A stretch of DNA of 64,000 bases. Origin: Sphagnum magellanicum (Eukaryota; Streptophyta; Sphagnopsida; Sphagnales; Sphagnaceae). A program made the position numbers and the translations under genes. Location of the stretch: contig CM038922.1 in the NCBI GenBank assembly GCA_021904315.1, positions 2,889,347 through 2,953,346 on the forward strand, given 5' to 3'. Below are positions 38,961 through 51,349 of the stretch, one piece after another; position 1 is the stretch's first letter, and each line of letters opens with the position of its first letter. Below the pieces are notes generated by a model. That model saw only the letters and a program-made list of their open reading frames with translations, made no database searches and was not told the DNA's origin.

Positions 38961-41460
38961 GTTTTATGTTAATCCAAATATGACTTAATTGGGCACTTTA
39001 ACAAGAAACTTTTAACAAGGAGAATGTATGGGGCAACCATATAGTAGGAAGATATATAGTCTTAATCAAACATGGCAAAAGCATTTGAGGTGGGAACAAG
39101 AGTGCGAAAGTAGCCGAAGGGGCATAGTAGGTTTTATGGGGAAATTGGTTTAAATGGAATCATTAACAACATTGCCATCTAGTATAATGTAAGCGAGGAA
39201 GAAATTTTGAATGTGCCATGCAATTTTGTTACGATGATCATGTAATATTAGGTGTTGAAATTAGGAGAAGAGGTGTGGCCAGGTATCTATGTGGGTTTGA
39301 ATTGGTTCACATAGCTTGCAATCAAGGATGGGAACATGATAGATTAAAAGTCATATTTCCAACAATTTCCCATGAATTGGGCATTTTGAAAACATGGTAT
39401 TTGTGTTATTTGCACTATTAAAACTAATGGGTCATCTAAAAGTGATTGGACAATGTATGATTAAGGGTTAAGTTGTTGAACCATTTGTGGAGTGGAGTGT
39501 GTCGTGAAAAATATGATGGATGGTTTGGTGGATGAGAATGAAAGGAATGTGTATTTTAGATTTAAAACCTAAACAGAATACGTCACTTTGTAGGCAATAC
39601 AAAAAGGGCTAATGTAGAGAAATATGACATTATAATTGAATTGTCGATGTGATTGTAAGCATCCAAATTTAGTCAAGTTGTCAACAATTTCATTGCATTT
39701 AATACTTGTGTGAGATCTTACTTTGAGGAAATGGATTCAATAATCATGTTAAAATACATTGAAAATGATGGCATGTATTATAATGTATTTGTCAAGGTGG
39801 TGGTGATGTGATATTGAAAAGGAATTCTTGGAATTATGGAAGAAATAAAAGGTAAACAAGGTTGTTTGTAAATATGTATGGGAGTTGGTTGGTCATTAAG
39901 ATGGAAGTTGTTTTATGGAAGGTCATTAGTCAAGCTCAAAGGATATTTCAACAACCTAGGAGGTGGAATATTGATATATGGATGTTATAAGGTGGGGAAT
40001 AGATAACATATATTACAAAAAATGGAGGTCTTGTCCTTGATGCCAAAGCCATCTAAGTACATATATGTTGTGTGCCATATGGTCAAATTTGAAGGGTAGG
40101 GGTGGAGGGAAAGCAATTATAAGAAATAAAAGAGGAAAGGCCCGAAACAGTTTTAGTCTTTAGAAAGAATATGAATCTTCTATTTTTTGGAAAAGCACTT
40201 TTGGGAATGGGGTGTGTGTCTTGGGGAAGGTTCATGGCCATTGGGATGGATATGGTGAGTTTTTCTACATTTAGGATTTTGAAAAATGATGGTGGTTTGA
40301 GGAAAGATGATGAGATGGTGGAAAATCCATGGACACAAATGAAGAAAAGGGCATTTGGTTCACTTCTATGTAGGTAGAAGCAAAATGTTGGAATTTGCTA
40401 CACCTAAACATGTTGTGTGAAAAATGGCATAAGGTTTGGATATTGATGTGTGGTTGAAAGAAAGTGTCTATAATAGTGCACCAATCTTGGTGTGATATGA
40501 GTATAGTGAAAATCAAATGTGGGTGAAAGGTTGTAACAAATTGAACCCATTAAAGAACTTGTGGGGCTTTTATTGGGGATGGGTGTGCAAAGCCCCATCC
40601 CATCCATTGCATTTTTTGTATGGCATCTCAAGGATGTTGGGAATAATACAAAGTGTGAAAGGTAAAACAAATGAACAGTGATGAATATATGACTATGACA
40701 TTTGGTGATTATGTCTTAAACTTTGGTCATGTGGTTGTATGAATCATTTAAATTGTTTATATTGCCACTTTTTGTCGTCATTTCACTGAATGAATAAAGT
40801 AAAAATTTTAGTTTTATGACATTAAAGATACAACTTTTTCACATCCCCCTTCCCCTGTCCCCCACCCCCAATTTGACCAATTTATGCATTCCAATTTTGA
40901 TCCTAAGCTTGATTACATGAAATTTAAGGGTTGTATTTTGTTTAAATTTTTTGAAAGAACATAATAAAAAATAGGTTAGTACTATAGTTGCACTATATCA
41001 AATAGATGGGAAGTTATATCATATTATTACATAAAGCTGAAATTTCAATATATAATAAAATAAATTACTTAATTGTTATAAATGGTCAAACTTTAAATCT
41101 TCATTTAATTGAACGTAAAAAAAATATAAACAAAATTTACCATGAAATTGCATGGTTTAATCAATGGCACATGACAGTGTGTTTACATAATTGATGTGTA
41201 ATGATGTCCTAAAAAGAGGTAATTTCATCTTAATTAATTTGTTTGCACTTAACTTGACCCAAGTGAAAAAAAGCTTAGCAAATGTATAATTGATATATCA
41301 ATCTAAGTTAATTACGTTACAATAAAAATGTGGGATGCACTTGCAATTCAACCAAAAGTAAGGTCATAAAGTTTGAAACCATGTGATTTTCAAAAATCCT
41401 AAATAAATGGTTAGTTATTAGATATTTTGTTTAACATAGAGATGACATCAAAGGTCCAAA

Positions 41461-41516
41461 ATGTCCATATTGACCATAATTATAAATGCCATGGCATGCC
41501 ATGGTCAATAGGACAT
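41461..41516. repeat. Nested inverted repeat / hairpin
   Basis: ATGTCCATATTGACCAT (41461-41477) pairs with ATGGTCAATAGGACAT (41501-41516) with one bulge. Inside is the exact 16-bp palindrome CCATGGCATGCCATGG (41489-41504). Confidence 0.8.
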
Positions 41517-42319
41517 GTCCATATAACTACATAGTCCTATAGTAATGTTTGTCACATGCAATTATAAACATAGTCATATATGTATTCTTAAAAACCATGT
41601 GTTTAGCCTAGTGTTAGGCCATGTTGGGAAATGATATAGTTTAGGAGAAAGTTAGGCGTTGTGGCATGGGGAGAAGTTGTACTGAACTTATGTGGTGAAG
41701 AGGGTGGTTTTAATGATATGTGGCTTGAAATGCACTAGTAAGGTAGCAATCCACAAATGAATTGACTTTTCTTTCAAAGTCTTGTCATGGTAGTGTAAAT
41801 TTTGTGTTCATAAAGAAGAAATTGGTAGATTAGTGCCAAAGCCATGATAAGTATTCATATGGAGGGGTTGGCATAAATGTCCAAGATTCATTTTATTTGG
41901 AGATCATGTAGTGGGAAGGGTGGTCATAGGTTGAAAGATGAGGAAAGCAATTGAGGTGAGTGGTAGGGGTTGGTTCAATGGGGGTAAACTATCTGAACTA
42001 ATTATAGTTTTAATTTTATAGATCTTATGAATGAAAATGTGGATTACCCTTCAACAAGGTTATTGTTAACTCACAAAATATGTTCAAGTTATGATATGAT
42101 TTCAATTTACAAAATTGTGGTGGTGAGTATGGTTTGCTTCATAAATAAAACAATAAATCTAATAATGTTAACATTGATTAGCCTGTGAAAAAACCCGTTC
42201 ACCTTATTATTCTCCTTATCAAATAGTATAACACAAGATTATTTCCTATTTATAAAAATTGAAACAATTACATTTTCGTTTCATTTTCAATTTTCCATTC
42301 ATCCCACCACATGTAGAAG

Positions 42320-42375
42320 AGTGCCTCAAAGAGGCCTCAAACTTCCATGCTTTGAAACACAAGAGTTCAAATCTC
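42320..42375 (+). mobile_element. Weak tRNA-like (SINE) fragment
   Basis: AGAGTTCAAATCTCGTGCAT (42362-42381) resembles a B box; a convincing A box is not present upstream. Kept only as a hint. Confidence 0.2.
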
Positions 42376-45300
42376 GTGCATCTACCATTTCATCACCAAG
42401 GCTTTTCATATTTAACACAATCAAATTTTTTTCTTTGGCCCCTCAGCTACACCCTTAATAAGGTTTTGCCATACCAATTGAACTTTTTTCCCCTCCATCC
42501 CTTGCCCTTCACTTTGTTTTTATTCATCCTTTTTTACAAAGATGATTTTTTTTCTTGAATTGTCCCAAAGTTACCAAGGGGTAAGATTTAAACTTCAAAA
42601 AACAAAAAACAAGGATGCTTAATAAAGTGTCAATGGAGTAGCATGTGATTTGTCAAGGTGAAATTCATTCCCACTTCCTTTAGTGGAAACAAGATACTCC
42701 ATTGATAATAAATCTTTTTGCACAACATTCAAACTTCCTCGCAATGGAAATAAGGTATAACTATCATGATATCCACAAAATAGAAACCTTTTAATATTTT
42801 AATATTGAGTCAAAACCATACAAAAACAACATGTAATGGTTGAATGCAATGTTTTCCATTTAATCACAACTAATGTTTTCACCTTGTCATGTAAAGTCCA
42901 ATATATATAGGTTGGCCACATGGTAACATTGAATATGGCATCAAGACTTTGATTCAAAGACCAAAGTATTTTAATTTTTCATTTCTTTTAACAACTCACA
43001 ATTCTCAAGTTTAAAAAGATGTGACCCCAATGTTTTTTCAAGTTAACCTTTTAGACAAAAACTAGGGACCATTTTACTTCAATTCAATTAAGACATATCA
43101 TGTTTAACTATTGGTTATTTTGAAGAATCACAATGCATGACCTACAAAAAAGGCCATTTGAATATTTTCGGAGCACAATTCAATGACAATTCAAACAAAG
43201 TTGTTGTAGTTTGGTATGCCTAAAAATTCCAACTAGTCTATTTCATTCATGATGAAAAGAACAAGTGAAGCGCCAATTGGAGGGCTATAAAAATGAGAAA
43301 TGCATTAATTTCTTGTTCATGAGTAGCCAAATGTGGATTCAAATTGAAAAAAACATGTTTAAAAACGGTTGGAATTGTGGAAAGATGGGGTTATAGTTGT
43401 TAAGGTGGTTTTCTTTGTTTAAATGGGAGGAAGAATGGAGTAGTAGGATTTTTGTTGTGAATCAAATCACAATCAAATGAACCAACATAATTACTTTATA
43501 AAAGATTGTGAATCATTTTATAATTTTTATAAAAAAATTCATAGAAAGGATTTTTTGGATGAAATTTTTTGCAACTTGCTACTAAAAATATTTATAGTTT
43601 CCCCAATACATCACTTTTTTTTGTTAACATTTGTTAAATAACTATGAATTTTTTTAAAGTATGCAAATTTTTCATTTCATCTATAAAAAAAATCATAATT
43701 TAAATTATACAAAAATATGTGTTAACTATTTTAGGCTTTAGTTGTTTGTATTTTGAGCTACAATTTATTTTGTATTTCATGTACATTACATCCCATTTAC
43801 ATGTGGAAATGATTCTTGAATTTTTTATATTTTGAAACATATTTTGAATTTTCTAAAATTTCAAATTCCACAACTTTATAATTGTTAATGTTTTTGAGTG
43901 TGGGTATTAGGTTATTATTATCTCAATTTTTTCCCACCAAATTTTTTATATTAAAAGAATCATTAATTAATCCTTTGTAAAATTATTCTTATATAAAGTA
44001 ACTATTGTTTAAATTCAAAAATCCTTTGCTAAAACCAAATCCTGAAATTAAATGCAAATTTTTTATTTCAATTCATTAACACTTATATTAATAGTGATTT
44101 AACAAAGAATCCTATGATTAACATGGCATTAACATTGCACCACATAAAACATATCTAACAAAGTTTCCAACATGGTTATTATGGCTTGTTTGATCATGAT
44201 TTAACCCTTGTGAAGGCTTGGTGAATAGTGGTTGAACATGGTGTTTGGCAATCATTTTGTTTGTTTGTTTATGAAATTTGGTGCAAGCAAGAATCTTGGA
44301 AGCTAACTAATGTGTGTGTGGTGTTGTGTTTTGGTTGGAGATGGTAGGAAAGTGTAGGTTGTGAAGTTTCATAAAGATGATTTTTTAACAAATGTTGTAA
44401 TTAAGTCTCATTTTTTTTTTGTTACAAAATGTTGATGGTGTGATATGTGTGATTGGCAAAACACATGTATCTCAATTATTTTTGATGTGATCAAATAGAA
44501 GATTGGGCCATTTATTCTTTTGTTTCATGATGTTGTGAGGTTGTGATGTTCCTTAATGCTAGAGATGCTAACTACATATGATGATAATCTTGATATACTC
44601 AAAGCTAATGTGAAGTGCATTTATGGGTGCATGAAATGTTTCCAAGAAAAGGGCATGATCGTACTAGTAGTGATGTGTGGGTTTCAATTCTAGGTAGTAA
44701 TATTCTAAGTTTTTGGAGATTATTGAAAGCAACATTTTAAATGTGTGCAAGGTGAAATTGGTATGTGAAAGATTTGAATTTTTTTTGGGTGATCCACAAA
44801 GACTTTGCATTGTAATCGTCAAACTATCAGATGTTGTATTTTCAATATCATGCATTTAGTTCCAAGAAAGAGTGATGGCAATAATAAAAAAAGGTACCAA
44901 GTTGAGGTCCTAGGGTTGTAATGATATTATTGTGAGATCTGAAGAACAAAAATAAGAATATAAATTTAAAGGGAGGGAAATTAGATGTGAAATTGGATAC
45001 ACAAACCAAAATTGGACATTCATGGGAGGAGTAAAATGAACAATTTGATTCAACTTGGAAACTTAAAATAATTAAGGAATAGAATCAATGTTCATGCTTG
45101 TTAAAATATGCATTGTGTCCAATTGTCCAATTTGGCAACATATGCATACCATCATTGATTTGCATTGATTTGTCAAACTAATAAAAACCACATGTGTTTT
45201 GTACAATATTTGTGTGGTGTGAAAGTTGTGTCAATAAAACATTTTAAGAACATTGTATTAGTTGAAAGCAATTGTTATTGTTTCCCTTTCTTTTTTGTTA

Positions 45301-45501
45301 CAACTGTGAAATAAATTGAAATAAATCACATAGTTGATAAAGGGAAAAAAATTACCCATTAGAATATTATTCAAGTTATGGGAAATTGCACCAATGTACA
45401 TGTAGTGCATAGTAAGACTAGTTTAGTGTGATGAGGCCCATGGCGGGCCAAGTTTTGCTTTGGAACCTCAAAATTACTCCAACAAGCCAAGGATAATAAC
45501 A

Positions 45502-46138
45502 GTTGCAAGGTAGGGTGGTTCATTTTTTGCATCATAATGCATTTTTTTATGAAGTGTCATGCATATATATGTTATTGACATGCCATAATATCAACAGTAT
45601 GCCAAATTTGTGATTACATTTAAATTGTGAACTTAAATAAGAAAACATCTATAGTTAAAAATTATAACATATATGTACCAAATATATAGTGATGGGCTTT
45701 TGAAATTGAAATATGGAGTGACATTTTGTTTGTGCTTTTCTATACATGCATTTTTGTGTATGGTTTTTATTTGGAATATCTTATAGAGATTCAATATATG
45801 TCAAACTAAAGCAATAGGAACATATATGGAAATAAATTGCTAAAAAACCCTTAACCAAAAAAAGTTATGGACTTTTAAATGTTCTGGAATGGGCCATATT
45901 TTCATAAAATCCATATCATAATCATTTTTGCATGGATTTCAATTTATTATTCTTTTAACATGTATGTTAAAAATTTGTTTAAAATGGCTTATCTTCGTAT
46001 GGACTTTTTAAGTTCATTAACCATCATGTAATTCCCCATTTAATTAAGGATATCACAATAGACTTCCATTTTAACATTAACATATGGATTTTTAAGGAGC
46101 ATTTGTCGAGAAAAAAATGAATCATCCTAGCTTGCAAC
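45502..46138. mobile_element. MITE-like element, family 1, copy 1 (637 bp)
   Basis: Left end GTTGCAAGGTAGGGTGGTTC followed by ATTTTTT; the complement of the right end is GTTGCAAGCTAGGATGATTC followed by ATTTTTT. About 25 bp of inverted termini with three or four mismatches. The interior is collinear with 56494-57132 (copy 2) and is AT-rich without coding capacity. The two copies have nearly identical length despite heavy divergence, which supports the boundaries. A target duplication is not clear. Confidence 0.75.
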
Positions 46139-46280
46139 CACCCATAAATAACCTTTTACCCCCTCTGTTTTTTTGGTGAAGGAGGTTGGGAGAGATGGAG
46201 TAAGTGAGGAGGAAGGAAAGATAGATTTATAAAGAAATACATAAAGAGGGAGTGTAGGTTTGTACATAGGTATGTACTAG

Positions 46281-46607
46281 TGTTGGTGTAGTATCTACTT
46301 TTGAACGTACCAACTTGGTCTTGGTATTGTTTAGTGTAATATTTATTTGTCATATTGGGTGGTAGTGGTATTTACACAATATTTGATATTTTAAAAACAA
46401 AATGCACTAGTAATGTGGCAAAACTGTATCTATAAATAGATATTACACATTGAACTATTATTCACTCACATAATTTTTAAAAAAATTCAAACCAACAACT
46501 CCATCACTCCTTAATGGCCAAAAAAAAATCTTCTAGCTTACACATTATTAAATACTACCAATAAATCAATGAGAGAATATAGATTAATAAAATACATATT
46601 TTCAACA
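46281..46607 (-). mobile_element. Probable 3' LTR of the Ty1/copia relic
   Basis: Bounded by TGTTGG (46281) and TTCAACA (46607) on the + strand, i.e. TGTTGA...CCAACA on the - strand, giving TG...CA ends with short inverted repeats and a 327-bp length. On the - strand it has a TATA-like CTATTTATAGATA (about 46426-46440) and, about 85 bases on, an AATAAA (about 46344). Immediately outside, TGGGTGGAGAGTT (46608-46620, - strand) is a good polypurine tract. All these fit a copia 3' LTR in the same orientation as the remnants at 47216-50720. No matching 5' LTR was found. Confidence 0.6.
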
Positions 46608-47215
46608 AACTCTCCACCCACCCTTAACATCACACAAATTGCTACAAACTTTATCTTCCCCTTAATAAGAGGTGAGCATCACATGTAATTAAATACTTAA
46701 CTAACCTTATTAAAGTATTTCATAGTTCCAAAAGTTATTGCATACATCACAAATGTTTAAGGTTAAAAGTAATTTGATAAGATGTTAGCATCCAACATCC
46801 CCATTTAATGAACTATCCAATTATGCATTTGATCATGCCCATCAAACATTAAAAAAAATCATGGTTGTTGGTAAATAATGCTTTGGTCAATATATTTGCA
46901 ACCATGTTTTGTATATTGTAATTGATGTTTTTATTTTCAAATTTTTGAAGTAGGTGGATTGGCAATCATGCAAAAGATTATAACTTAGTTAAGTTTAGTT
47001 AGAGGTCAAAGGCAAAGGTGAAAAAAAGAAAAGGATTCCAACTATAATTTTGCAACTTGTCAAAACATATTCTTTAAATACAGCGAATTTAAGATTTTTT
47101 TCTTCATAATGTGGCGACTTGGGCCCATTTTTTCTCAAAAAAAATAAAAACCCTTTGTAACTTTCACACCTTCCCTTTTTTTCATGAGGTTGTAAAAAAT
47201 TGCTAAAAGAAAAAT

Positions 47216-50200
47216 ACTAATTGCAATACACCAACTTAATGAAACCATTTTCAATTTTGTTCCACACCAATTGATGATGAATTTCAATAGGTTTTGTGTG
47301 AGCATGAAAGGTGGGGTTCTCTAATAAAAATATATCATCTTGATTACCATCATATATAACAATGGGTTTAATTGACATGGTTAACCAATAGTTTTCAAAA
47401 ATGATGAAAACCACATTGATTGCATTGTTGCTTGGGAAGCTACCACGTGTTCAACTTTTGTTAATGACATAACAATACAAGGTTATTTCTTATTATTCCA
47501 ATTAATAATTCCATTGTTTTTTTTATTTAAAACTTACATAAATCAACAATCATCAATATTGTTAACCCTATTTGCATCACAATAAACATACAATTTGTGT
47601 GTTCTTTTAGACAATATCATAGCTCCCATTAGAATGGTGTCTTTGGTAGGAATTTATTTTTAAATGTGTTAAACACGTTATACAACATTGGTCAATTCTT
47701 TAGTTATGGTAGACATTTTTGTTGGAACACTCTTGGCCCCAACTATGGTTTACAACCCCCTCATAATGCACATGGCCCAAAATGTTCATTTTAGAACCTT
47801 TGCTATGGTAGACATTCCCATTGGAATGCACTTGGCCTTGGCTAGAGTTGACATTCTTGGTAAAATACAATTGGCCCCAACTATGGTTTACACCCCTTTT
47901 GGAATTCACATGGCCTTGGCTATAGTAACATCCTTGTTGGAATGCATTTGACCCATCATGTTCATGTCAAAACCTTGGCTATGGTTTAAAATCAAGCTAG
48001 TGTGGGGCCCTTTTTTTACTAATTGCAAACTTTCAAAGGATATGGGTCATCTCAAAATGCTTTTGGAAGTTTCATGTATGCAATGGTATGTACAACACTT
48101 CATATTGCTTAGGCAATGGGGTTTGTGAACCAATTTATGGTTAATCTTACATAAAACTCATTGGATTATAGTTTAAAGGAATTTTCATTATTTGAAAGGC
48201 ATAGTTGATTTTGGTTTGCCTTTTAGAGGAATTATTGATGATGCATTGATCCACTAAGTGTGTTTTAAAACCATGGGCATAAATCATACCCAAGCTCAAG
48301 TGTGTTTTTAAACCATACCAAAGTGCCTCACTATACTATTCATTAACTTAAATATATCATTATGTCTTGTCAAACATGATTCACATATTCCAAAACAATA
48401 TTAGATCTCACCTAGATCCACCATTTGGAATTTCTTTGAGAATTTTTCCTTTGTTTTTTTCAACAAAGTCAAGTTGTTAGATGCCAAAATGAGATCATCA
48501 ACATACAAAGTTATGATCATAGAAAAGTTGCTTTCAACTATCTTGAAATATTACAATCAACAAAGTTATTTTCAAGTCAAGAAATAGGCATCAATCTTGT
48601 GCTTCAAAACATAAAAGGATTTCATAAGCTTGCATACCATGTTTTCATTACCTTTTGACCACAAAGCTTTCAAGTTGTTGCATATGTATTTCTTTTGAAA
48701 GATCTCCAATAAGAAAGACACTTTTAACATCCACGACTTTATGCACCTCAAGATCTTGAATTCTTACAATTACAACTCAAATTGATTCCATTCATGCAAC
48801 AAGGCAATAGGTTGCATTGAAATCAATATTTTCACCTTGTGAAAAGCTTGTGGCCACTAAATGAATTGTATGTCTTGCCATAAAACCATCAACATTATAC
48901 TTGATATTGAAGATCCATTTATAATTCATTGGTTTGCAATTTGATAAAAGAAGTAAAAAATTGTTGTTTTGAAAATATTGAAATTCAAAATCCATGGTCT
49001 TTGTCCACTATAATCTTCATTGTCTAAAGCTTCTTTAAAAAAACGAGGCTCATTGATGTCAACCAAAAAACATATGTAAAATTTTAATTTTTCCAAACTA
49101 ACAATATATTTTCTTCCATTTGTTGAAAAAAAAATTATCCTCTTTCTTTAGCTTCTAATTGTTGAAAAAATCCTTCATCTTCCATCTCTAATCATTTATA
49201 TATTAAAATTTATAGATTCATCAAAGATGACATCACAAATGATGATCACATATTGGCTTATAAGGTTGCATAATTTGTAAAGTTTAGTCTCGTCATTATA
49301 GCTAATGAATATGCATTTGACGCCTTTTGAATCCAATTTTCTCCTTGTTTCATTTTGAAAATGAACAAATGCAACAAAACTAAACATACACAAATGATTT
49401 ATGAAATGATTGTTGTCACACGAAACCTCTTTTTGTATCATGCTTGAAACTACCTTGGTAGGAATTTGATTTTTGACATATGTTGTAATTTCCATCACTT
49501 TTGCCTAAAAGTTATCTATTCAACTTCATGTGTTGCAACATGGATCACACACTTTTAACAAATGTTTGATTCAAGTCCGTTCATCTATTTCATTTTGCTT
49601 TGTTGTGTATGGAGTGGTTGTTTAGTTTATGTCATTATTTTTGTAAAAGACATTGAATTTTTTTGAGCTATAGTATCCACCTCCATCACATTTAATCACC
49701 TTGATTTTCTTTCCAATCTCATTTTCCACCAAAAATTTGAAAGCCTTTGAATTTATCAAACATAATAAAATTAGATTTCATGGTGTAAGTGAATGTTTTC
49801 TTTAAAAAATCATCAATGAAGGTCAAAATATTTTTCCATTTGATGAAATTGCCATGGATATTGTTCAAATTTATCCTTGCACAAACCCCCCCCCCCCCTC
49901 AAAAGAAATGGGGCATGGTCATGTTTACGATATTCACATCCATCATAGAAATTCAAATCATGATTTCCATTGAGATCTATGCTTTCAACAAGGTTATTTA
50001 TAGTCATTATTGTTAGGCCCTGCATAAAACCATGTTCAAGTCTTTGATGTCATGTATCATTATTTTTAATTTGGTGCTACAAGTTGTGACCAAGGATCAA
50101 GTTATTCCAACCAACTTGTGTAACTCCCTTCTCGGATGGCCCCAACAATCACCTTGTTTGATTTGAGTAAGAAAATGTCAACTAACATTTAATGAGTTCA

Positions 50201-50720
50201 AATTCCACTTCAAAGCTTTGCCCCCAACCTTGTTTTGTTAATTAACTAATTAATAACAATTTGTTTGCCAACTTTGGGACATACAATACATCTCCAATTT
50301 GCAATTGGAAATCCCATTTAGCAATTTGAAGATGATAATGCCTTTACCACACACACCAAAGGTCTTGTTTTTTCCAATATATATTTTGTGATCCTAAGGA
50401 AAATTTTCAAAGATTGGAAATACTTCCTTTTAAAAGGTGAAATGGTGTGCAAAACTCTAAAATCAATAGACCAAGTATATTTGCAAATTGAATGTATTGA
50501 CAAAGTAGTCACAAGAAGTTTAACCTTGCCTACTATAATTGCATGTGAAGAACTTTCAAACTTGTTCTTGTAGTTTTGCTTTTCCTTGTGGCATTTTCTG
50601 TCAAATGACCTTTAATATCACAATGTTTAAAAGAATTGTCCCATGATAAAACTTGTTTTTCTTTGAATGAACAAATGATGTTCTTATATACTTCCTTTAA
50701 AAACAATTTCTCCAAATTTG
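47216..50720 (-). pseudogene. Ty1/copia retrotransposon internal region, heavily decayed
   Basis: Reading down the - strand, remnants occur in copia order. A gag zinc-knuckle-like FKHCDIKGHLTEN (about 50630-50590) has lost some ligands. A protease remnant TWSIDFR (near 50464) has the active-site DSG altered to DFR, followed by IGDVLYVPKLANKLL. A pre-integrase FYDGCEYRKHDHAPF (49947-49903) precedes an integrase core KCDGGGYYSSKKF (about 49690-49650) and TTTPYTTKQNEIDERT. The integrase C-terminus has RRKLDSKGVKCIFISYND (49498-49196). RT blocks are KWIFNIKYNVDG (48995-48792), DVKSVFLIGDLSKEI (about 48740-48690) and the catalytic YVDD (48494-48505). RNase H reads NPTFHAHTKPIEIHH (47414-47217). 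Stops and frameshifts separate all blocks, so it is inactive. Confidence 0.9.
47704..47990. repeat. 39-bp minisatellite inside the copia relic, with 59/60-bp variants
   Basis: Units start at TATGGT-type positions 47704, 47744, 47804, 47843, 47882, 47921 and 47980 (offsets 40, 60, 39, 39, 39, 59). The two long units carry an extra TGTTCAT(T/G)T...CCTTGGC-type segment. Thirteen codons per unit keep a 69-codon frame open on the - strand (GVNHSWGQ repeats), which looks incidental. Confidence 0.85.
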
Positions 50721-51349
50721 ATTTTTAATGACAATAACTCTCTTGAAATGATTTCCCACAATATTTTTTCATGCAAGGAAAAATCCTTCCAAAGTACTAT
50801 ATTAGTACAATAATATTACAACCAAGACAAGGTAAATTAGTTGTGTTTGCCTCATACATGCTTGGTAAAACCTAAAATCATAAATGCATGCCTATTATCT
50901 TAGGGCAACAATATTTTCTTTATAACATAGAAGGCAACAACAATACAAACAAATTAATCAAGTAAAATTGACATGTTTTATTTTAATCGATTCTTGCATT
51001 ATTTTTGAAAAATCAATTTTTTAAGAATCTTATTTTTATAAGATTTAAAGGAATTGAAGCTAATTACTTGTATGCTTATCAAACAAATTTCATTAAAAAA
51101 AATTAGTCATATGAATTTTATTTTTTACATTTCATAATGATATGAAACCTGGTGATACAATAAAGGCAAGTGACAACTGAAAATATATATATATAATGAT
51201 ATAGAAGCATGATTAAATCAGCTATCCAACATTCATATTTTGAGAAGAAACCCAACAAGTAGATGGGTAGACTTCAAAAACAACCCATCAATTGGATGGG
51301 TGCACTCAAAATCTACACATGCACGGCCATTAGCTTGGGGCAATATAAA
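50721..51349. other. Possible 5' part of the copia relic, unrecognisable
   Basis: Expected to hold gag and a 5' LTR if the element were complete; neither is recognised. AT-rich, with a short (TA)n at 51183-51196. Confidence 0.35.

Larger units (their letters stand above)
38961..45501. other. AT-rich intergenic region, no gene seen
   Basis: Stops are dense in all frames. Loose similarity between parts of 40030-40120 and 41830-41950 (GCCAAAGCCAT, GGTAGGGGT, AAAGCAATT) hints at an old dispersed element. A nested palindrome lies at 41461-41516 and a weak SINE-like box near 42320-42375. Confidence 0.45.

Noticed and set aside
47688..47951. 87-codon + strand frame
   Set aside because: It reads the 39-bp minisatellite; the 13-codon unit keeps both strands open.
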